Assembly (NCBI GenBank): GCA_046295655.1
Contig: JBKBMT010000014.1
Coordinates: forward strand, 1-50,036
From: JBKBMT01 sp046295655
Lineage (GTDB): Bacteria; Pseudomonadota; Alphaproteobacteria; Rhodobacterales; Rhodobacteraceae
Reading direction: 5' to 3'
Length of the DNA stretch: 50,036 nt
The notes beneath the pieces are model-generated. The model was not told the origin of the DNA and did not search any database. It was given only the letters and a program-made list of their open reading frames with translations. Numbering within the stretch: the stretch's first letter is position 1; every line of letters begins with the position of its first letter. This document shows positions 42,193 to 50,036 of this stretch, piece after piece. A program made the position numbers and the translations under genes.

Positions 42193-42876
42193 TCAGGCCG
42201 CGCGCTTGCGGCTGATCTCCTCCCACGCCGCGTTGACCGCGACCAGCCGGCGCTCTGCCAGCCGCACCGCCTCGTCCGGCACCCCCCGGGCGCGCATCCG
42301 GTCGGGATGGCTTTCGCGTACCGCCCGCTTCCAGGCTGCCCGGATCGCATCCAGCGGCGCATCGGGATCGACATCCAGCACATCATACGGATCGTGCGGG
42401 GCGTCCGGCACATATCGCTCCCTGAGGCCGCGGAAACAGCAGTCGCGCAGGCCGAAGATCTCGGCCACGCGCTTCAGGAAGGCGTCCTCGGCGGGGTGAT
42501 AGCTGCCGTCCGCCATGGCGATGTGGAACAGCCCCTCCATGATGTCCATCAGCGTCTCGCGGTCGCCCCGGAACATCGCCGCGATCTTCGTCGCATAGGC
42601 CTCGAACCCCGCCATGTCCTGCCGGGCCAGGTTGAAGACCCGCGCTGCCGCGGCTTCCTCGCCGGGCGGGATCTGGAACACCTGACGGAAGGCAGTCACC
42701 TCGTCGCGCGTGACCTGGCCATCGGCCTTGGCCATCTTCGCGCCGAGCGCAATCACCGCGATGGTGAAGGCGACCGACCGTTCCGGCGGGCTGCGCAGCC
42801 GGTCGAATACCGTCGCCAGCCCCTCGCCGGCAGCGAGCAACCGCAACGCCTCTCCGATGCGCGTCCAAATCGACAT
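42193..42876 (-). CDS. TerB/DnaJ-domain protein (DjlA-like)
   Basis: A 227-aa protein. Residues about 25-140 form a TerB-like helical domain (AFTIAVIALGAKMAKADGQV, then GLFHIAMADGSYHPAEDAFL). Residues about 160-225 form a C-terminal J domain DPYDVLDVDPDAPLDAIRAA with the HPD tripeptide in ESHPDRMRARG. This order matches DjlA-like co-chaperones of DnaK, but there is no N-terminal transmembrane helix, so it should be cytosolic. The stop lies 3 nt before the EEP gene. Confidence 0.85.
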   Translation of the reverse strand: MSIWTRIGEALRLLAAGEGLATVFDRLRSPPERSVAFTIAVIALGAKMAKADGQVTRDEVTAFRQVFQIPPGEEAAAARVFNLARQDMAGFEAYATKIAAMFRGDRETLMDIMEGLFHIAMADGSYHPAEDAFLKRVAEIFGLRDCCFRGLRERYVPDAPHDPYDVLDVDPDAPLDAIRAAWKRAVRESHPDRMRARGVPDEAVRLAERRLVAVNAAWEEISRKRAA

Positions 42877-42907
42877 TCCGACAGGATAGGATGCGTCGGG
42901 CCCGCTG

Positions 42908-43396
42908 TCAGTCGAGAAGTTTCTGCATCAGCACAAGATCGAGCCACCGGCCTGCCTTGAACCCGACCTCGCGCAGCAGCGCGACCTCGGCATAGCCGAG
43001 CCGCGCGTGAAAGGCCCGGCCTTCGGGATTGGCGGCGCTGACGCCCGCGAACATCGAATGCGCGCCGCCTTGCCTGGCATGGGACTCGATCGCCGCCATC
43101 AGATCCCGCCCCATGCCCTGCCCCCGTGCCCAGGGGGCCAGGATGACGGTATGTTCCATCGTGCGGGCATAGCCGATACCGCCGCGGAACTGGCCGTAGG
43201 TTGCGAACCCTGCGATCCGGTCGCCCAGCATGGCAACCATGAAGGCATGTCCGGCTGCCTCCTTCTGCGCCATCATCGCCCGCAGCTCGGCTTCGGACTT
43301 CTCCTGCGCATTGAAGGTCACGAAGGTATCGCGGATCACCGGGTTCCAGATATCTGCGATTCCCGGCAGGTCGGCTTTGGTCGCAGGCCGTATCAT
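42908..43396 (-). CDS. GNAT N-acetyltransferase (phosphinothricin-type)
   Basis: A 162-aa acetyltransferase. MIRPATKADLPGIADIWNPV begins the GNAT fold; AGFATYGQFRGGIGYARTME near residue 61 and the acetyl-CoA loop APWARGQGMGRDLMAAIESH near 88 follow; FHARLGYAEVALLREVGFK near 130 is typical of phosphinothricin acetyltransferase-like proteins. The true substrate is unknown. The start at 43396 overlaps the stop of the VOC gene (ATGA). Confidence 0.85.
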   Translation of the reverse strand: MIRPATKADLPGIADIWNPVIRDTFVTFNAQEKSEAELRAMMAQKEAAGHAFMVAMLGDRIAGFATYGQFRGGIGYARTMEHTVILAPWARGQGMGRDLMAAIESHARQGGAHSMFAGVSAANPEGRAFHARLGYAEVALLREVGFKAGRWLDLVLMQKLLD

Positions 43397-44004
43397 TGCA
43401 GCACAATCGTGCCTGTTGGGGTGCGCAAGGTCAGCCGGATCGCCGGCCTTTCGGCGGGATGAACCGTCACGCGCGGATCGGCGACGAGCCCCGAAAGCCC
43501 GGCCCGCAGCGCCTCGGCGCGCGGATGGTGAAGCTCCAGCGCGGCAAGCCGGGCGCCGCGATCGGTCAGACGCGGCGCGGGATGGGCGGGGCCGTGCCAG
43601 CGGATCAGCGCGGGAAACAGCCCGTCGAACGGGCCTACCCCACCCTCGGGCACCGTCAGCGACCAATGCAGGTCCCCCCGTTCGAGATCCAGCGCGGGGC
43701 CGATTCCGGCGGGCGCAAGGGCGCGCGCTGCCTCCATATCCTGAACCGAGATGATCCAGGCAACCGGACGCGGAGGGCCGTCGAAGGCGTCGAGCCCGAA
43801 CCAGCGGCTGCGCCGCGGCGGCGGGGCAGCGGGGTCGATCGCGATGACTTCCAGGTATTCGGTCGGTCCAAGCGACAGAAGGCGGTTGTGGGTGCCCATC
43901 GCTGCATGTTTTCCGCCGGCTTCCAGCGGCAGTCCAAGCTCTCCGGCGACCACGGCTGCGCCGGCTTCCAGCCCGGCGGCGGCGATGGCGACATGATCGA
44001 TCAT
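43393..44004 (-). CDS. VOC (glyoxalase-like) family protein
   Basis: A 203-aa protein starting MIDHVAIAAAGLEAGAAVVA, the typical opening of glyoxalase-like folds. GTHNRLLSLGPTEYLEVIAI near residue 37 and VAWIISVQDMEAARALA near 80 match a large VOC subfamily sometimes called glyoxalase-like domain. The reaction is unknown. The start at 44004 overlaps the hydrolase stop by 4 nt, so GNAT, VOC and hydrolase are translated in series. Confidence 0.78.
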   Translation of the reverse strand: MIDHVAIAAAGLEAGAAVVAGELGLPLEAGGKHAAMGTHNRLLSLGPTEYLEVIAIDPAAPPPRRSRWFGLDAFDGPPRPVAWIISVQDMEAARALAPAGIGPALDLERGDLHWSLTVPEGGVGPFDGLFPALIRWHGPAHPAPRLTDRGARLAALELHHPRAEALRAGLSGLVADPRVTVHPAERPAIRLTLRTPTGTIVLQ

Positions 44005-44756
44005 GCGCGCGGCCCCAGATGCCGGTCGAAGAACGACAAGAGCCGACGCCACAGCACCGGCTCGGTATCGAAGTCGTAGCCGTGCCCCTGCCCTTCGGCC
44101 TCCAGCAGGTCCGCCGGACGCCCTGCCGCCGCCAGCCGGTCGGCAAGCGCAAGCGTGCGCGCCGGATCGACCACAGGATCGGCGGTGCCGATCGACAGGA
44201 AGACCGGCACCGGACAGTCCTCGATCGGGATCGGGGCGCCGGGCGCAAGCCTGTCGTCCTTGCCGGGCCAGACCCAGGCCCGCGGCCCTGCGGGATCGGT
44301 GGCAAGGCGCGGAGCACCGGCGGCGATGCCGGCGCGAAAGGCATCCGGGTCGAAGGCCCCGGTCACAAGGCCGGTCGGCGCGTGGGCCGCGACGCAGGCG
44401 AAGGGCGCGCCCGGCCCCATCAGACTGCCGACCAGCAGCGCCATCTCGCCCCCCTTGGACCAGCCCAGAAGCCCCACGCGACCCGCCCGCGGATGATCCG
44501 CCAGCGCCGCGCCCGCCGCGATCACCCGGTCAAGCGGTTCGTCCTCGATCCGGCCGGCCGACCAGAAGTCGCCCCGACCGTAGGACAGGGGCAGCGCCAG
44601 CAGCCCATGCGCGGCCAGGATCGCCGCGAATCGGTGTGACCAGCCGGCCATCGGCCCCTCGGACCCGTGCAGGATCACCACCGCCGGAAGGCCGTTGCCG
44701 CCCTCAGGGCCATAGACCGGACCCCAATCCCCGAACTGATGCAGTGAAAGCGTCAC
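44001..44756 (-). CDS. Alpha/beta hydrolase, dienelactone hydrolase-like
   Basis: A 251-aa serine hydrolase with the nucleophile elbow GWSKGGE near residues 118-124, the acid in GTADPVVD near 192 and the His in EGQGHGYDF near 222. VVILHGSEGPMAGWSHRFA near 25-43 supplies the oxyanion region. The family contains dienelactone hydrolases and BAAT-like acyl-CoA hydrolases. I set the start at GTG 44756 (VTLSLHQFG), since residues further upstream look like non-coding extension over the MFS gene end. No signal peptide. Confidence 0.75.
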   Translation of the reverse strand: MTLSLHQFGDWGPVYGPEGGNGLPAVVILHGSEGPMAGWSHRFAAILAAHGLLALPLSYGRGDFWSAGRIEDEPLDRVIAAGAALADHPRAGRVGLLGWSKGGEMALLVGSLMGPGAPFACVAAHAPTGLVTGAFDPDAFRAGIAAGAPRLATDPAGPRAWVWPGKDDRLAPGAPIPIEDCPVPVFLSIGTADPVVDPARTLALADRLAAAGRPADLLEAEGQGHGYDFDTEPVLWRRLLSFFDRHLGPRA

Positions 44757-44811
44757 GATGTGCCCCGGTCGGAATTGGGCGACCCTAGCGCACGCCGTGC
44801 GAAACGCAACC

Positions 44812-45960
44812 TCAGCCCCGACGCGCCCAGCGCCCCAGGATCGGTGCAAGGGTCAGCACGCACAGCAGCGCCAGCGCGGCAAAGCCGAAGGCCGCACGCA
44901 GCCCCAGGGTCGCGGCGATCAACCCGAGGATCGGCGGGCCGAAGAAGTAGCCGAAGTAACCCAGCAGGGTTGCCCGGGCTATCGCACGGGCGCGCGCCTC
45001 GGGCCTGGCAAGCCGGCCGACCATGGAAAAGGCCGTAGGCGCGATCACCGACCCGCCGATCCCCATCACCACAAACCCGGCATAGGCCATCAGCGGCGAC
45101 AGGGCCGCCGCGGCGAGGCCCGCACCGGCCGCCGCGACGATCGCGCCGGCGACCATCAGCCGCACCGGATCGACCCGCGTCACGATCCCCTGCCCCGCAA
45201 GCCGCGCCAGACCCATGGTCAGCGCCAGGGCCGCCGGCCCCATTGCACCCTCGGCGGGCGACCCGCCCAGCGTCCGCTCGATATGGAGCGCAGACCAGGC
45301 CTCGGCCGCATTTTCCGACAGAAAGGCGATCAGCACGATCGCGCCGCCCACCGCCGGAAGCAGCCCGAGCCGTCCCGACCCACCAGGCGGGCGGCGCAGC
45401 CCGTGGATCCGCCCGTCGCCCTCCCATGCGGTCAGGGCCATGGCCGCTGCGGCAAGCGCCGCCGCGCCCAGCACCTCGGCCGGCGCCCAGCCTGCCGCAC
45501 GCATCAGCCCGGTCGCCACGGCGCCGCCGGCATAGCCGAGCGAATAGAGCGCATGACAGAGGTTCATCAGATGCACGCCGCGGTCGTTCTCCAGCGCGGC
45601 GGTGCGCGCGTTCATGAGGACGTCGGTCAGACCGGTCGTCGCACCGCAGGCCGCCATGGCCAGACCGAAGGCCAGCGGCAGCGCGGCGTGACCGGGCAGG
45701 ACAAAGGACGCAGCCATGGCCGCGGTGGCCGCCGGCAGCGCGACCCGGCCCAGCGCGGCCCCGATCGCCGGCGCGGCAAGCATCGCCGTCACAGCGCCGA
45801 TCGGGGCGCAAAGCAGCAGCAGACCCAGCTGTGCCTCGTCCACGCCAAGCATGGCCTTGGTGTCCGGCAGTGCCGCTGCGAAGGCGCCCCACAGCACGCC
45901 CATCGCCGCGAACGGCGCCAGCGCGGGCCGCGCCAGGAAGGTCAGTGTGGCGAGGTGCAT
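44812..45960 (-). CDS. MFS transporter
   Basis: A 382-aa inner-membrane protein with about 12 hydrophobic segments in two halves. LATLTFLARPALAPFAAMGV begins it, LLLCAPIGAVTAMLAAPAIG is near residue 48, GLTDVLMNARTAALE near 110, and FGPPILGLIAATLGLRAAFG near 340. The pattern resembles the small YbjJ-like subfamily of the major facilitator superfamily. The substrate is unknown. It sits 55 nt upstream of the hydrolase gene on the same strand. Confidence 0.82.
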   Translation of the reverse strand: MHLATLTFLARPALAPFAAMGVLWGAFAAALPDTKAMLGVDEAQLGLLLLCAPIGAVTAMLAAPAIGAALGRVALPAATAAMAASFVLPGHAALPLAFGLAMAACGATTGLTDVLMNARTAALENDRGVHLMNLCHALYSLGYAGGAVATGLMRAAGWAPAEVLGAAALAAAAMALTAWEGDGRIHGLRRPPGGSGRLGLLPAVGGAIVLIAFLSENAAEAWSALHIERTLGGSPAEGAMGPAALALTMGLARLAGQGIVTRVDPVRLMVAGAIVAAAGAGLAAAALSPLMAYAGFVVMGIGGSVIAPTAFSMVGRLARPEARARAIARATLLGYFGYFFGPPILGLIAATLGLRAAFGFAALALLCVLTLAPILGRWARRG

Positions 45961-46023
45961 TGCAGGTCTCCGACGCGTGGCCGTGACCTAGCCCGCCGGC
46001 GCGGGGCGGGCAAGCGGGGCAGC

Positions 46024-47187
46024 TCAACCTTGCAGGGTTTCGACGCAGAGGACCGTCGGAAGGTGGCGCGCGATCTCCGACCAATGCCCGCCGCGGTCGG
46101 CACTGGCGAAGACCGAGCCGGAATTGGTGCCGAAATAGACCCCGGTGGGCGTGGCGCGATCCACCGCCATGGCCTGGCGAAGCACGGTGAAGTAGCAGCC
46201 GTGCTGCGGCAGGCCGGCGCGGCAGGCCTCCCAGGTGCCGCCCCCGTCGCACGATCGCCAGACAGCCGCCGCGGCGTCGGGCGGGTAACGCCCCTCGATG
46301 TCGCCGTTGAGCGGCAGCACCCAGACCGTCTGCGGATCCGCCGGATCGACCGCGATCGGGAATCCGAAGGACGAAGGCAGGCCTGCGGTCACGTCGTCCC
46401 AGCTTCGCCCGCCGTCGCGACTGCGGAACACGCCGTGGTGGTTCTGCTGATACAGCAGATCGCCGTCTGCCGCCTCGGCGCGCACCAGATTGTGCACGCA
46501 GTGCCCGGTTTCGTGGCCGCCGTCCGCGGAGGGTCCGCCGGCATGGACATGGGCCACCGCACCGGCGTTCGACAGCCGGTTCCGCCGGTCCCAGCTGGCG
46601 CCGCCGTCCTCGGTCGCGAAGACGCCGGCGGCCGAGATCGCCAGCCACAGCTTTGCCGGATCGGCCGGATCGGTCACCATGCTGTGCGGGATCAGCCCCA
46701 CCGCCCCGGGCTGCCAGTCGATCCGCCCCGGATGGCGGTTCAGCGTCTCGACACCTTCCCACGTCACCCCGCCGTCCCGGCTGCGATACAGCAGCCCCGG
46801 CTTCGCACCGGCGAACAGCACATCCCCGGCCCGACACAGCGACCAGACCGCCTCGGCCTCGCCGGTGAAGGGGGCAGGCGGCGAGGGACTGCGGCCGACC
46901 TGTGCGGCCATCGCCGGCTCCGATTCGAGAAATGCGTCGAACTGCCCGTTGGACAGCAGCGACAGCTGCCAACACGCGCCGCCGTCCGTCGAGCGCCAGA
47001 CGCCGGCACCGGTCCAGACGCCGCCGCCGCCGGCCCAGATCGTGCCCGATGCGGGATCCGCGATCATGTGGTTGATCGGCCAGCCGTCGCAATGCGGCCC
47101 GTCCAGTTCCCACCGGCACCGGGCGGGATCGCCCCGCAGAAGAAAGGCGCCCTTGGTCGTTCCGACAAGCAGCGTCACGGGGGTCAT
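46024..47187 (-). CDS. Asp-box (BNR/sialidase-fold) beta-propeller protein
   Basis: A 387-aa protein with six Asp-box repeats: WRSTDGGACW, YRSRDGGVTW, FATEDGGASW, FRSRDGGRSW, WRSCDGGGTW and FASADRGGHW, spread across the chain. These mark a beta-propeller of the WD40/YVTN/BNR superfamily. No signal peptide is visible, and the arginine triad and other features of true sialidases are not evident, so I do not call it a sialidase. The start MTPVTLLVGTTKGAFLL at 47187 matches the propeller's first strand. Function is unknown. Confidence 0.75.
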   Translation of the reverse strand: MTPVTLLVGTTKGAFLLRGDPARCRWELDGPHCDGWPINHMIADPASGTIWAGGGGVWTGAGVWRSTDGGACWQLSLLSNGQFDAFLESEPAMAAQVGRSPSPPAPFTGEAEAVWSLCRAGDVLFAGAKPGLLYRSRDGGVTWEGVETLNRHPGRIDWQPGAVGLIPHSMVTDPADPAKLWLAISAAGVFATEDGGASWDRRNRLSNAGAVAHVHAGGPSADGGHETGHCVHNLVRAEAADGDLLYQQNHHGVFRSRDGGRSWDDVTAGLPSSFGFPIAVDPADPQTVWVLPLNGDIEGRYPPDAAAAVWRSCDGGGTWEACRAGLPQHGCYFTVLRQAMAVDRATPTGVYFGTNSGSVFASADRGGHWSEIARHLPTVLCVETLQG

Positions 47188-47346
47188 GCCGGAAACTCCT
47201 ACGAATCGCAGCACCGAAGCCTCGCATGCGGAATCTTCGTCGGCAACGCCGCGCCCCCTTTCCACCGGCGGGAATCCCCGCTATAGGCCCCCGGTCGCGT
47301 CGCACACCCTTGGAGGGCGGCGGACGTTCAACAACTGGAGAGACCC

Positions 47347-47955
47347 ATGGCTGGCGAGATCCCCGATCTTGTGGCCGAGGTGCGGACGGGGACAGGCAAG
47401 GGGGCCGCCCGTCAAGCTCGCAGAGAGAGCTACGTACCCGGCATCGTCTATGGCGGCGGCAAGGATCCGCTGCCGATCAACATAAGCTACAACTATCTTC
47501 TGAAGAAGCTGAAGGAGGGCCGGTTCCTCTCGAAGCTCTGGAACCTCAAGGTCGATGGCCAGGAGGATGTCCGCGTCATCTGCCGCGCCGTCCAGCGCGA
47601 CGTGGTGAAGGACCTGCCGACCCACGTTGACCTGATGCGCCTGCGGCGCACCAGCCGGATCAACCTGTTCATCCATGTCAACTTCATCAACCATGACAAG
47701 GCGCCGGGACTGAAACGCGGCGGAACCCTGACCGTGGTGCGTCCCGAAGTCGAACTGGAGGTAACCGCGGGCGAGATCCCCGAAGGCATCACCGTCGACC
47801 TGACCGGCCGCAACATCGGCGATGTCATCCACATCAAGGATGTCGAACTGCCGGAAGGCGCCAAGCCGACGATCGAGCGCAACTTCGTTATCGCCAACAT
47901 CGCGGCGCCCTCGGGCCTGCGCTCGTCGGATTCCGAGGACGGCGCCGAAGGCTGA
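47347..47955 (+). CDS. rplY: 50S ribosomal protein L25 (CTC form)
   Basis: A 202-aa L25 of the long general-stress (Ctc/TL5) type, which binds 5S rRNA. The N-terminal domain opens VAEVRTGTGKGAARQARRES and runs to HVDLMRL near residue 95; the C-terminal TL5 domain contains GEIPEGITVDLTGRNIGDVI and IKDVELPEGAKPT. The ATG at 47347 follows CTGGAGAGA. A TATAGG (47282-47287) may be its -10 box. A strong TTCG-loop terminator follows the gene. Confidence 0.95.
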   Translation: MAGEIPDLVAEVRTGTGKGAARQARRESYVPGIVYGGGKDPLPINISYNYLLKKLKEGRFLSKLWNLKVDGQEDVRVICRAVQRDVVKDLPTHVDLMRLRRTSRINLFIHVNFINHDKAPGLKRGGTLTVVRPEVELEVTAGEIPEGITVDLTGRNIGDVIHIKDVELPEGAKPTIERNFVIANIAAPSGLRSSDSEDGAEG

Positions 47956-47979
47956 GCGCCCGTCTCCGGGTCGCAAACA

Positions 47980-47999
47980 GCGGGGCCTTCGGGCCCCGC
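47980..47999 (+). terminator. UUCG-loop terminator after rplY
   Basis: GCGGGGCC-TTCG-GGCCCCGC: a perfect 8-bp GC stem with a UUCG tetraloop, followed by CCTGTCTTTC. It lies 24 nt after the rplY stop and should end the rplY transcript, separating it from pth. Confidence 0.8.
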
Positions 48000-48139
48000 C
48001 TGTCTTTCGGCTGGGCTTCCGGAGGGGTAGGGAGAACCCGCCTTGCGCCAGCGGTCCGGCCGGCCATGATCGGCGCGGCCGCCCGGAGGATCGTCATGCC
48101 TGCACCCCATAACAATCGCCGCGCGGACCCGGCCGCGTG

Positions 48140-49084
48140 ATGCGGGTCGTCCTGTGCAGCGGATACGGTCCTGCGGAGGAGGTGCTGCGGATCGCGGAGC
48201 GCCCCGACCCCGCTGCCGCGCCTGACGGGATCGTGGTCAGCTTGCGCGCCGCGCCGGTCTCGCGCGCGGATCTCAGGATCCGCACCGCAGATTTCCCGCG
48301 CGGGTTCTCGGTGCCGGGCCGGCTGGCCCTGGGCTGGCGAGGGCCGAGACAGCCGGTGCTTGGCGCGATCGGAACCGGGGTGGTCGCAGCCGTGGGGCGC
48401 AGCGTGCGCGGCTGGCGCGAGGGCGATCCGGTGGTGCTGACGACGGGCATGCGCATGGGCTGCCATGCGGAACTTGTCGCCCTTCCGGCGAACGCCGCGG
48501 TCGTTCCCAAGCCGGCATCGCTGGATTGGGCCGAGGCAGCCGCCCTGCCCTTCGGCGCAATGACGGCACTGCATTTCCTGACCCGCGCAGGGGTCGAGGC
48601 CGGAAAGACGGTGCTGGTGATTGGCGCCGCCGGGGCGGTCGGCCTTGCCGCCGTCCAGATCGCGGCCCTGGCCGGCGCCGAAGTGACGGCCGTCGCCCGA
48701 TCCGAACACCATGCGCTGCTGTCGGACCTCGGCGCAGCGGCGACGATCCCGGTCGGCGCAGTTCCGACCGCGCGCTACGATCTTGTCCTCGATGCGGCCG
48801 GCCTGCTCGGTCCACGGTCCGTGCAGAGGTTGCTCCGGCCCGACGGGCGGCATCTTGCCGTGGCCGCCGATCTGCCGCTGACGCTGCGGGCGATGCTTGA
48901 CCGGCAGACCCTTGCCGGCCCGGCGCCCGACAGCCGCGACAGCCTGCGGTCCGTCCTCGACCTGGCCGAGGCCGGCCGCTTGCGGCCGGTAATCGACCGG
49001 ACCTATCCGCTTGTCCACGCCTCCAGCGCCCATCGCCGGGCCGAGACCCCGGGACGGATGGGCAGCGTCATCCTACTTTCGTGA
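48140..49084 (+). CDS. Zinc-independent MDR-type (quinone reductase-like) oxidoreductase
   Basis: A 314-aa medium-chain dehydrogenase/reductase. The GroES-like half covers residues 1-115 (VLGAIGTGVVAAVGRSVRGW), and the Rossmann half carries LVIGAAGAVGLAAVQIAALAG near 156-176. The catalytic zinc ligands of alcohol dehydrogenases (Cys and the GHE His) are missing, so a quinone-reductase-like or enoyl-reductase-like role with NADPH is more likely. Substrate unknown. ATG 48140 and GTG 48137 are both possible starts and no strong ribosome binding site decides between them. Its 3' end overlaps the convergent ABM gene by 17 nt. Confidence 0.75.
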   Translation: MRVVLCSGYGPAEEVLRIAERPDPAAAPDGIVVSLRAAPVSRADLRIRTADFPRGFSVPGRLALGWRGPRQPVLGAIGTGVVAAVGRSVRGWREGDPVVLTTGMRMGCHAELVALPANAAVVPKPASLDWAEAAALPFGAMTALHFLTRAGVEAGKTVLVIGAAGAVGLAAVQIAALAGAEVTAVARSEHHALLSDLGAAATIPVGAVPTARYDLVLDAAGLLGPRSVQRLLRPDGRHLAVAADLPLTLRAMLDRQTLAGPAPDSRDSLRSVLDLAEAGRLRPVIDRTYPLVHASSAHRRAETPGRMGSVILLS

Positions 49085-49388
49085 TCGTCTGCACCGCCTC
49101 GAAGATCTCCAGTTCCGGCGGACCGAGGTAGAGGTCGCGCTGGTCGCCCGCGCCGCGGTGCGCGGCACGGAACGCCTCCGATCGCGTCCAGTCGGCGAAG
49201 GCCTGCTCGGACTCCCAGAACGTATGCGAAGCGTAGAGGCGATAGCCGTCCTTCTCGGGCCCCTTCATCAGATGGAAGGCGACGAAGCCCGGAACCTCGG
49301 GCAGATGGCTGTCGCGGCCGGTCCAGACCGCCTCGAACGCGGCCTCCTGTCCGGGTTTCACCTTGAAGCGGTTCATCGTCAGATACAT
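49068..49388 (-). CDS. Antibiotic biosynthesis monooxygenase (ABM) family protein
   Basis: A 106-aa dimeric alpha/beta-barrel protein. MYLTMNRFKVKPGQEAAFEA is the first strand with a conserved Asn; FHLMKGPEKDGYRLYASHTF and WESEQAFADWTRSEAFRAAH complete the ABM pattern. The Asn plus Trp and His in these positions resemble IsdG/HmoA haem-degrading enzymes, so haem or a quinone-like substrate is possible; neither is proven. The 3' end overlaps the convergent oxidoreductase gene. Confidence 0.78.
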   Translation of the reverse strand: MYLTMNRFKVKPGQEAAFEAVWTGRDSHLPEVPGFVAFHLMKGPEKDGYRLYASHTFWESEQAFADWTRSEAFRAAHRGAGDQRDLYLGPPELEIFEAVQTITKVG

Positions 49389-49450
49389 TCGTGCTACCTC
49401 CTGCCGCCAAGGATGACGGTGCGGCGGGCGCGGTCAAGGCAGGTGCGGCA

Positions 49451-50036
49451 ATGCTTCTCTGGGTCGGGCTGGGAAATCCGGGGCCGCGCTATGCGGGGAA
49501 CCGGCACAACATCGGGTTCATGGCCGTGGACCGCGTCGCCGCCGACCACGGATTCGGCCCCTGGAAGCGTGCCTTCAAGGCCGAGGTGGCCGAGGGCAGG
49601 CTCGGCAGCAGGAAGATCATGCTGCTGAAACCCCAGACCTTCATGAACCTTTCAGGCGAGGCTGTGCGGGCGGCGATGGATTTCCACAAGCTCGACCCCG
49701 GGGCGATCACGGTGTTTCACGACGAGCTGGATCTTGCCCCGGGAAAGTGCCGGCACAAGACGGGTGGCGGGCATGCCGGGCACAACGGGCTGCGCTCGCT
49801 GCATCAGCACATCGGGCCGGATTACGCCCGGGTCCGGCTGGGAATCGGCCATCCCGGCGAAAAGGACCGGGTCGCTGCCTATGTGCTGCACGACTTTGCC
49901 AAGGCGGATGCGGCGTGGCTGGACGACCTGCTGCGCGGCGTCGCGGACGGCGCTCCGGCGCTGGCCGAGGGCGACGTGCAGCGGTTCCTGAACGCGGTCG
50001 CACTGCGGACCGCCCCGCCCCGATCCGGCACCGGCA
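49451..50036 (+). CDS. pth: Peptidyl-tRNA hydrolase (partial, runs off the window)
   Basis: 195 codons are visible of a peptidyl-tRNA hydrolase, which frees tRNA from dropped-off peptidyl-tRNA. The catalytic residues are all present: Asn9 (GLGNPG), His19 (NRHNIGF), Asn66 (TFMNLSG), Asp91 (HDELDL) and Asn112 (GHNGLRS). The usual length of alphaproteobacterial Pth is about 200-240 aa, so only a short C-terminal tail lies beyond 50036. In many relatives pth follows rplY directly; here about 1.5 kb with two genes intervenes. Confidence 0.93.
   Translation, partial: MLLWVGLGNPGPRYAGNRHNIGFMAVDRVAADHGFGPWKRAFKAEVAEGRLGSRKIMLLKPQTFMNLSGEAVRAAMDFHKLDPGAITVFHDELDLAPGKCRHKTGGGHAGHNGLRSLHQHIGPDYARVRLGIGHPGEKDRVAAYVLHDFAKADAAWLDDLLRGVADGAPALAEGDVQRFLNAVALRTAPPRSGTG

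Noticed and set aside
46024..47187. Sialidase partner for the sialic acid operon
   Set aside because: Asp boxes alone define the fold, not the activity. The arginine triad and an export signal are not visible, and the gene is 42 kb away.
44758..47286. Long open frames on both strands over the MFS and Asp-box genes
   Set aside because: They are shadows: the MFS and propeller proteins have clear helices and Asp boxes, while the shadow translations are low-complexity Arg/Pro/Gln-rich.

Overview
The window reads as chromosomal DNA of a high-GC alphaproteobacterium, most likely a Rhodobacterales member (Rhodobacter/Paracoccus-like). This rests on the gene content and order: the hisB-hisH-hisA-hisF-hisE cluster, a propionyl-CoA carboxylase/methylmalonyl-CoA mutase locus with two ScfR-type XRE regulators, the short alphaproteobacterial ProRS, the AI-2E-family/Hda/Ppk/Ppx block, a Hint-domain gene and a VPLPA-CTERM protein. 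No phage, transposase, CRISPR array or rRNA operon is visible, and coding density is high.

Layout. 1-5.35 kb (minus strand): a nonulosonic (sialic) acid operon neuB-neuC-GT30-neuA, preceded by a saccharopine-dehydrogenase-like gene. The GT30 gene (Kdo-transferase family) overlaps both neuC and neuA. 5.57 kb: tRNA-Ser(GCU). 6.05-8.3 kb: a tungstate-type ABC importer, tupBCA. 8.5-9.8 kb: first ScfR regulator, divergent from hisB. 9.9-13.8 kb: histidine biosynthesis, interrupted by an antisense secreted DUF2147 gene. 14.35-23.55 kb: propionyl-CoA assimilation (pccB, small genes and lipoproteins, pccA, mcm), with several GC-rich hairpins between pccB and pccA. 23.6-29.5 kb: SH3/MliC-like periplasmic protein, GNAT, DUF167, HDAC-family deacetylase, nitroreductase, EI24 membrane protein, second ScfR regulator (PccR-like) and a YdcH-like protein. 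29.5-35.2 kb (minus): AI-2E-family permease, hda, ppk, ppx. 35.4-36.5 kb: a broken Hint-domain gene. 36.6-40.8 kb: proS, an exosortase-type VPLPA-CTERM protein (minus), lolC/E and lolD. 40.8-47.2 kb (minus): small periplasmic protein, EEP phosphatase/nuclease, DnaJ/TerB protein, a GNAT-VOC-hydrolase trio, an MFS transporter and an Asp-box propeller protein. 47.3 kb to the end: rplY, an oxidoreductase, an ABM-family monooxygenase and a pth gene that runs off the window.

How the genes work together. PccAB carboxylates propionyl-CoA to methylmalonyl-CoA, and the mutase converts its (R)-epimer to succinyl-CoA. An exact TTTGCAAA box lies upstream of pccB and another upstream of the second ScfR gene, which fits direct control of pccB and autoregulation. 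NeuC, NeuB and NeuA make and activate a sialic acid, and the embedded GT30 enzyme is the best candidate for transferring it. I think this is the most novel system here. Other points of interest are the three-lesion Hint gene with a G10 run, a tupA that lacks a normal start codon near its ribosome binding site, and an inverted repeat across the promoter of the VPLPA-CTERM gene. All functional calls come from reading translations and motifs; no database search was run.
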